The notes under the pieces: generated by a model
Databases searched by the model: none
The model's input: the letters and a program-made list of their open reading frames with translations, nothing else
What the model was told of the DNA's origin: nothing
Shown: positions 33,095 through 37,897 of the stretch, in pieces
How the letters are laid out: each line of letters opens with the position of its first letter
How positions within the stretch are numbered: the stretch's first letter is position 1
Program-made: the position numbers and the translations under genes
DNA from: an uncultured Clostridium sp.
GTDB lineage: Bacteria > Bacillota > Clostridia > TANB77 > CAG-508
Assembly: GCA_947565445.1 (NCBI GenBank)
Contig: CANOGC010000007.1
Span: forward strand, 1-37,897
Length of the DNA: 37,897 nt
Direction of reading: 5' to 3'

Positions 33095-33133
33095 AAATGT
33101 AGGGGCGAGCATTGCTCGTCCGCGAGGCGAAGC
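33095..33133. repeat. Repeat C, copy 2 (GTAGGGGCGAGC type)
   Basis: Matches 4431-4469 at 38 of 39 bases, with the one change A to C in the CCG(A/C)GAG segment. Non-coding. The rest of the 33021-33335 gap is AT-rich sequence, the terminator above and the asnB control region. Confidence 0.75.
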
Positions 33134-33247
33134 CACTTTTGTTTTTATATTAAAAAACATTTTACGAAAACTAATGAATAGTAAAAATACCGTAAATCCT
33201 TGAATTACATAGTATTATGTGAAAAAATTAAAATATTATTAAGGTAC

Positions 33248-33276
33248 TTGACAAAATTAGATTACAGATGTAATCT
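33248..33276 (+). promoter_or_regulatory. Promoter for asnB-blaI-blaR1
   Basis: TTGACA (33248-33253), 17-bp spacer, TAATCT (33271-33276). The -10 overlaps the first operator. An alternative -10, TATAAT at 33278-33283, is too far from this -35. The same TTGACA-N17-TAATCT combination recurs at 35164. Confidence 0.65.
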
Positions 33277-33302
33277 ATATAATGTGGATTACATCTGTAA
33301 TC
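33260..33302 (+). promoter_or_regulatory. Two BlaI/MecI-type operators at the asnB promoter
   Basis: GATTACAGATGTAATC (33260-33275) and GATTACATCTGTAATC (33287-33302) are perfect 16-bp palindromes apart from the central bases, 27 bp apart centre to centre. Both fit the TACA-N2-TGTA core bound by BlaI/MecI/CopY-type repressors. A regulator of that family is encoded downstream (35232). One site covers the -10 and the other the start region, as expected for repression. Confidence 0.82.
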
Positions 33303-33335
33303 TCGAATAATATATGTAGTTTTAGGAGGAGTAAT

Positions 33336-35189
33336 ATGTGTGGAATAGTTGGATTTTGTAGTGAAGAAGAGAATAAAGGAATAACTATAAAGAAAATGGC
33401 AGATAGAATAATTCATAGAGGACCAGATCAAGAAGGATATTATATAGATGAACATATAGCATTAGGGCATAGGAGATTATCTATTATAGATTTAGATAAT
33501 GGTACACAACCTATGTTTAGCGAAGATAATAATTTAGTTTTAGTATTTAATGGAGAAATCTATAACTATATTGAACTGAAAGAGGAATTAGAAAAGAAAA
33601 ACTATAAATTTAGAACAAATAGTGATACAGAAGTGCTACTACATGGGTATGAAGCATGGGGAAAAAACTTACCTAAAAAACTAAGAGGAATGTTTGCTTT
33701 TGCTATTTGGGACAAGCAAAATAAATATCTATTTTGCTCAAGAGATAATTTTGGAATAAAACCACTATATTATTATCAAAATGGTAACACTTTTATGTTT
33801 GCATCTGAAATAAAAGCATTTTTGGAACATCCTAAATTTGAAAAGGTATTAAACAAAGATTTAATAGGACCATATTTATCTTTTAGCTTTACACCTACAG
33901 CACAAACATTTTTTAAAGGAGTATATTCATTAGAGCCAGGAACAAATCTATACCTAAAAGAAAACAAAATAATATTAGAAACATACTATGATATAGAATT
34001 TAGAGAAAAACATACAGATTATTCAAATATGATAGAGCAAATAAGTAAAACAATAAAAGATTCAGTAAAACATCATATGATAAGTGATGTGGAAGTTGGT
34101 TCATTTTTGTCTAGTGGTATTGACTCATCATATATTGTAAGTATAGCAAAACCGAAAAAAACATACACAATAGGATATGATTTACCTAAATACAGCGAAA
34201 TAAGTTATGCCCAAAACTTAGGTGGTAAATTAAAAATTAGTAACACAAGTAAAAAAATCACAAAAGAAGAATATATGAAAGAATTACCAAATATTTTATA
34301 CCATATGGATGAACCATCACCAGATGCTTCTATTGCATCATTATACTATTTATCAAAACTTGCAAGCGATGATGTAAAAGTTGTGATGTCTGGAGAAGGA
34401 GCAGATGAATTTTTTGGTGGGTATAATACATATAAGGAAGAGGTAAGTTTAAAATTATATAATAAATTACCATTTATATTAAGACATATAGTATCAATTT
34501 TATTTGAAAAATTACCAGAATGTAGAGGACGAAACTTTATTGTAAGAAGAGGACAAAAACTTGAAAATGAATATGTAGGAGTAAATAAAATATTTAGTGA
34601 AAAAGAAAGAAAAAAGATTCTAAACTTTAAAGATACAATAAAAAATAGAGAAATTACAAAACCAATATTTGATAAATATAAAGAACAAAGCAATATAGTT
34701 AAAATGCAAGTGATTGATATAAAATACTGGCTTATAAAAAATATTCTTTTAAAAGTAGATAGAATGACAATGGCAAATTCACTAGAAGCAAGAACACCTT
34801 TTATAGATAAAGAAGTATTTAAAATAGCAAGTGAATTACCACTTAAATACAAAGTATCAAAAGATAATACAAAAATTGCCTTACGAGATGCAGCAAAATT
34901 AGATATACCGAATGAATCATATAAAAAGAAAAAGCTAGGTTTTCCCGTTCCTCTAAGAGAATGGATGAAAGAAGAGGATGTGTATAATGAAATTAAACAA
35001 ACAATAAATAAGGACTTTGTAAAGGAATTTTTTAATCAAAAATATGTAATTAAACTATTAGAAGAACACAAAAATAATAAAAAGGATAACTATAAGAAAG
35101 TATGGGCAGTATATTGTTTTATAAAGTGGTATGAAATTTTCTTTTTAGACACATACAAAACTCTTGACAAAACAATTAAAATAGAGTAA
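33336..35189 (+). CDS. asnB: Asparagine synthetase B-type glutamine amidotransferase
   Basis: ATG 33336 follows AGGAGGAG; the chain begins MCGIVGFCSEEE, so Cys2 is the glutaminase nucleophile. The N-terminal Ntn domain (about 2-200) has RIIHRGPDQEGYY, LGHRRLSIIDL and FNGEIYNYIEL. The synthetase domain (about 230-600) has the PP-loop LSSGIDSSYIV, VVMSGEGADEFFGGYN and LKVDRMTMANSLEARTPF. The 617 residues are close to Bacillus AsnB, which was shown to amidate meso-diaminopimelate in peptidoglycan rather than make asparagine in bulk. That role is my inference here, suggested by control from a BlaI-type repressor and a BlaR1-type sensor. First gene of the operon. Confidence 0.92.
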   Translation: MCGIVGFCSEEENKGITIKKMADRIIHRGPDQEGYYIDEHIALGHRRLSIIDLDNGTQPMFSEDNNLVLVFNGEIYNYIELKEELEKKNYKFRTNSDTEVLLHGYEAWGKNLPKKLRGMFAFAIWDKQNKYLFCSRDNFGIKPLYYYQNGNTFMFASEIKAFLEHPKFEKVLNKDLIGPYLSFSFTPTAQTFFKGVYSLEPGTNLYLKENKIILETYYDIEFREKHTDYSNMIEQISKTIKDSVKHHMISDVEVGSFLSSGIDSSYIVSIAKPKKTYTIGYDLPKYSEISYAQNLGGKLKISNTSKKITKEEYMKELPNILYHMDEPSPDASIASLYYLSKLASDDVKVVMSGEGADEFFGGYNTYKEEVSLKLYNKLPFILRHIVSILFEKLPECRGRNFIVRRGQKLENEYVGVNKIFSEKERKKILNFKDTIKNREITKPIFDKYKEQSNIVKMQVIDIKYWLIKNILLKVDRMTMANSLEARTPFIDKEVFKIASELPLKYKVSKDNTKIALRDAAKLDIPNESYKKKKLGFPVPLREWMKEEDVYNEIKQTINKDFVKEFFNQKYVIKLLEEHKNNKKDNYKKVWAVYCFIKWYEIFFLDTYKTLDKTIKIE

Positions 35190-35192
35190 TCT
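35164..35192 (+). promoter_or_regulatory. Internal promoter for blaI-blaR1
   Basis: TTGACA (35164-35169), 17-bp spacer, TAATCT (35187-35192), the same hexamers and spacing as the asnB promoter. It overlaps the last codons of asnB. Confidence 0.65.
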
Positions 35193-35200
35193 ATTTGTGT

Positions 35201-35216
35201 GGTTACATATGTAATC
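35201..35216 (+). promoter_or_regulatory. Third BlaI/MecI-type operator, upstream of blaI
   Basis: GGTTACATATGTAATC has the full TACATATGTA core, sits just downstream of the internal -10 and 16 bases before the blaI ATG. Autoregulation is implied. Confidence 0.8.
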
Positions 35217-35231
35217 TAAAAGGAGGAATAT

Positions 35232-35606
35232 ATGCAAGATAAATATGATATAACAGATGCAGAACTAGAAATTATGCAAGTATTGTGGAAAAATGAAAAA
35301 TGTGATTTAAACACAATTATGCAAGAGCTAAATAACAAGGAAGATAAAAATAGAAATACAATAAAAACACTACTAAGAAGATTAATGTTAAAAGGCTCAG
35401 TTAAATCTAAAAAAGTAGGTTTAAAAGATACTATTTATATTCCTATGGTAAGTAAAAATGAATTTTTAGAAACTCAGAATGAAAGTTTTTTAAAAAAACT
35501 ATATAATGGTAAAACAAATAATTTATTATTAAACTTTGTAGAAAACCAAAAAGTATCAAAACAAGAATTACAAAAATTAATTGACATATTAGAAAGTGAG
35601 GACTAG
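35232..35606 (+). CDS. blaI: BlaI/MecI/CopY-family transcriptional repressor
   Basis: The 124 residues match the family: ITDAELEIMQVLWKNEKCDL at the start of the winged helix, then NTIKTLLRRLMLKGSVKSKK (recognition helix region), and a C-terminal dimer helix (LNFVENQKVSKQELQKLIDI). BlaI repressors bind TACA-N2-TGTA palindromes and are cleaved after the partner M56 protease senses antibiotic or cell-wall stress. ATG follows AAGGAGG. The next gene starts two bases after its stop, so the sensor and repressor are coupled. Targets in view are its own promoter and asnB. Confidence 0.92.
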   Translation: MQDKYDITDAELEIMQVLWKNEKCDLNTIMQELNNKEDKNRNTIKTLLRRLMLKGSVKSKKVGLKDTIYIPMVSKNEFLETQNESFLKKLYNGKTNNLLLNFVENQKVSKQELQKLIDILESED

Positions 35607-35608
35607 CT

Positions 35609-37519
35609 ATGGTACAAGCACTAATAAATATAAGTAACTTCATAGCTCCAATTTTTTACAAAATACTATATATGTCAATCATTGGAAGCGTATTAGGAAT
35701 ACTAATATTGGGGTTAACAAAGTTATTAGATAATAAACTTTGCGCAAAATGGAAATTTTATATGTTATTAATTCCTATACTTTTTCTTATTATACCAGTA
35801 AGCAGAATTCAAGTTAATATAGAAAACAATTTTGCATTAACTTTGGCAATAGATAAAGTAGAAACAACTTTAAATAATGTCCATACATTAACTTATGATA
35901 ACATAAGTATAGAAGAAGAAAAAATAGCTAATGCAAAAAAGGCTATGGAAAAAGGAAGTTCTATTAAACAAGAAGAAAGAAAAAACACAAATAGTAAAGA
36001 AAGTATTACATTTTATACTGTTATACCAATAATTTGGTTAATAGGAATAATAATAAGTATGTCAATATTTATTATAGGAAACATAAACCTAATATATAGA
36101 ATTGGTAAATCAAAAAAACTAGAAGATAGCACGATAAAAGTAATACTAATCAAATGTAAAAGAAAGCTAGGAATTAACAAAAAGGTAGAAATAAGAATAC
36201 AAAATAAAGATGTATCTCCGTGCATTTATGGAATAATGAGACCTAAAATATTGGTATCAAATGAATTCATAAAAAAAGATGCACAAGTAATAGAAAATGT
36301 ATTTATGCACGAATTATCACATTACAAAAGAAAAGATATGATAACAAATTATATTCTACTAATCATGACATCTATACATTGGTTTAATCCATTTGTATAT
36401 AGGTTTTTTAGAAAAATGAGACAAGAAATGGAACTTGCAACAGATGAAATAGCATTAGGGAAAATGGATAAAGAAGAAAAGAAAAAATATGGTTTAACAT
36501 TAATAAGTTTATTGCAGACATACGAAAACCCAAGAACTGTAGCAAAAACATTATGTGTAACAGATGATAGTAAAAATATGGAAAGAAGAATAAAGAAAAT
36601 AAAAGCATTAGCAACATCAAATAAATATAGAATATCGATAATGATTTTAATTTTATTAGTTGTAATTTGTGCAAGCATTCCATTTATATTAAAACCAATC
36701 AAAATAAGTAGCGTAGAAGAGGAAAACATATATAAAAAAATAGAAAAATATCTTATTAATTTAGAAGAAAAAAATCATCAAGTAAATAGTGAAAATAAAA
36801 GTGATGATTTTAAAGTTTATGCAGATATACAAAGGATGGGAACAAAAAAAGAGGATGAAGAAATTATTGCATATGCTTGGGTACTAATTAAAACATACTA
36901 TGTAGAAAATGGAGAATTACAAAGTAGTGGAAGTTCAATGCCATATAAATTTAGAATAAGAGACAATGAAATAAAAGAATATCAAATACCAGAAGATGGA
37001 GAAAGATATATAAGTTCAATAAATGAGATATTTCCCAAAAACATAAGAGAAAAAATACAGGCAAGTAGCAAAAAAGTTAGTGAAGAAAAAATTGAAAATA
37101 AAGCACAAGAATATTATAAATATCTGAATACCAATAATTTTAATGAAACAAATGCCAGTAATACAGGGTATATAGATAATCAAAATAGATTTGTAGGGCA
37201 CTGGAGACCATATATGGCAGAAGAAAATGGAAAAGAAATAAACTTAAGAGAAGTATATGGTTCAGGAATATCAGAATATGGAGGGGAATTAATACTAGAA
37301 AATGATGGAACATTTTCAGAACTTATAGGCATTTATTCAAAGGAAACAGAACGTGGATTAATAGGAAAATACAAAGTATATGGAAATGGAGAAAATGCAT
37401 TATTAACTAATAATAATGAAGAAACAAAAATAGTAGAATTTGTAAATGAAAATACTAATATTATTAGAATGACATTAGAAGATGGAAAATGTATATATTT
37501 TAAAAGAGCAAGTAAATAA
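35609..37519 (+). CDS. BlaR1/MecR1-type M56 peptidase sensor, non-penicillin-binding C-terminus
   Basis: The 636 residues have four membrane helices (about 10-35, 45-62, 130-155, 345-365). The cytosolic zinc protease motif HELSH (about 234-238, in NVFMHELSHYKRKDM) is followed by the Glu in MRQEMELATDEIAL, as in BlaR1/MecR1. The extracellular part (about 370-636) is not a penicillin-binding domain: there is no SxxK-SxN-KTG set. It has a DUF-like domain with a GHWRPYMAEENGKEINLR...YGSGISEYGGELILE block near the end. I infer a sensor for another wall-related ligand that cleaves BlaI. ATG at 35609, coupled to blaI. Confidence 0.87.
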   Translation: MVQALINISNFIAPIFYKILYMSIIGSVLGILILGLTKLLDNKLCAKWKFYMLLIPILFLIIPVSRIQVNIENNFALTLAIDKVETTLNNVHTLTYDNISIEEEKIANAKKAMEKGSSIKQEERKNTNSKESITFYTVIPIIWLIGIIISMSIFIIGNINLIYRIGKSKKLEDSTIKVILIKCKRKLGINKKVEIRIQNKDVSPCIYGIMRPKILVSNEFIKKDAQVIENVFMHELSHYKRKDMITNYILLIMTSIHWFNPFVYRFFRKMRQEMELATDEIALGKMDKEEKKKYGLTLISLLQTYENPRTVAKTLCVTDDSKNMERRIKKIKALATSNKYRISIMILILLVVICASIPFILKPIKISSVEEENIYKKIEKYLINLEEKNHQVNSENKSDDFKVYADIQRMGTKKEDEEIIAYAWVLIKTYYVENGELQSSGSSMPYKFRIRDNEIKEYQIPEDGERYISSINEIFPKNIREKIQASSKKVSEEKIENKAQEYYKYLNTNNFNETNASNTGYIDNQNRFVGHWRPYMAEENGKEINLREVYGSGISEYGGELILENDGTFSELIGIYSKETERGLIGKYKVYGNGENALLTNNNEETKIVEFVNENTNIIRMTLEDGKCIYFKRASK

Positions 37520-37539
37520 ATTACTTTGAACTTTATATA

Positions 37540-37585
37540 AAAACAGCACAATCAATCATTAATGTGATTATGCTGTTTTATTATT
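37540..37585. terminator. Terminator between blaR1-like gene and IS30 transposase
   Basis: AAAACAGCACAATCA (37540-37554) pairs with TGATTATGCTGTTTT (37565-37579, one mismatch), with T-rich sequence after on the plus strand. It sits between convergent genes. Confidence 0.7.
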
Positions 37586-37622
37586 TTTATTTCCTATATT
37601 GATATTCATTACTTTTCCTCCA

Positions 37623-37897
37623 TTAAATACTATACTCAAATTTCTCTATTCTTTCTTTTTCTTCTTGATAATATTCCTCAGATGTCTTAAAATTCAATAT
37701 CTTTCGCGGATAATTATTTATCCATTTTTCTATTCTTTTTACTTCTTCTTGTGTTAAATTCTTAAAACTTGTTCCTTTCGGTAAAAATCTTCTTATCATT
37801 TTATTTATATTTTCATTTGTTCCTCTTTGCCATGAGCAGTATGCATCTGCAAAATATTGACTTGTTCTTGCTTTTTTACTTCCTGTATATGATTTCT
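37623..37897 (-). CDS. IS30-family transposase, C-terminal part, cut by window edge
   Basis: Reading the minus strand from the edge gives 91 residues that end at TAA (37625-37623). The sequence has the IS30 C-terminus: SQYFADAYCSWQRGTNENIN with the DDE-domain Cys/Trp-Gln-Arg-Gly block, MIRRFLPKGTSFKNLTQEEV and INNYPRKILNFKTSEEYY. The transposase is expected to continue beyond 37897. No inverted repeat of the element was identified before the terminator. It has no CGG codon in phase in the visible part. Confidence 0.9.
   Translation of the reverse strand, partial: KSYTGSKKARTSQYFADAYCSWQRGTNENINKMIRRFLPKGTSFKNLTQEEVKRIEKWINNYPRKILNFKTSEEYYQEEKERIEKFEYSI

Overview
The window is AT-rich DNA from a spore-forming Firmicute of Clostridia type, probably an uncultured gut lineage. 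The signs are a spoVA cluster, infC-rpmI-rplT behind an L20-type leader, a PSP1/RicT gene, AGGAGG ribosome sites, sigmaA promoters of TTGNNN-N17-TATAAT form, and strong use of AGA and GGA codons. UGA is an ordinary stop codon here.

The main discovery is a rule linking one codon to reading frame. Seven recognisable genes are broken in simple translation: a WG-repeat protein, a WalK-like kinase, holB, spoVAE, spoVAD, pilB and a ROK kinase. Each break lies exactly at an in-phase CGG codon, and spoVAE has two. In all eight cases skipping the C (reading NNN-C-GGN, with GGN as Gly) restores the family sequence, often at an invariant glycine such as the HolB P-loop, the PilB QDGR motif or the SpoVAD HSGGSG motif. 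By my reading no other recognisable gene in the window contains an in-phase CGG. CGG straddling codon boundaries occurs about twenty times without effect, and CGT, CGC and CGA are used as normal arginine codons. This fits an unassigned CGG codon that causes a +1 frameshift, or a CGGN four-base glycine codon. One 69-codon ORF at 5406 has an in-phase CGG with no rescue frame and is the natural test case.

Layout: 1-4030 holds a truncated Dam methylase next to an IS-like remnant, the WG-repeat protein and an unknown tail-anchored protein. 4031-7202 holds acpS, tatD, a strongly promoted 69-aa ORF, lemA (minus) and pyrB. 7203-12791 holds a WalRK-like two-component pair, lepB, holB, ricT and a small 2[4Fe-4S] ferredoxin. 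12792-14196 is the L20-leader infC-rpmI-rplT operon. 14211-16324 (minus) is dodecin-spoVAC-spoVAD-spoVAE. 16325-19118 has an Rpn/YhgA-like nuclease and a DUF6273-type surface protein. 19221-22802 has an ABC-2 exporter pair and rsmB.

22856-32079 is a type IV pilus operon (pilM-N fusion, pilO, a pilP-position protein, pilin, prepilin peptidase, two pseudopilins, pilB, pilT, pilC) followed by a ROK kinase. 33248-37519 is asnB-blaI-blaR1, with three BlaI-type operator palindromes at two near-identical promoters; this suggests a cell-wall-stress circuit controlling an AsnB-type amidotransferase. An IS30-family transposase runs off the right edge. Intergenic DNA carries several repeat families with long inverted ends. 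I saw no tRNA, rRNA or CRISPR array.
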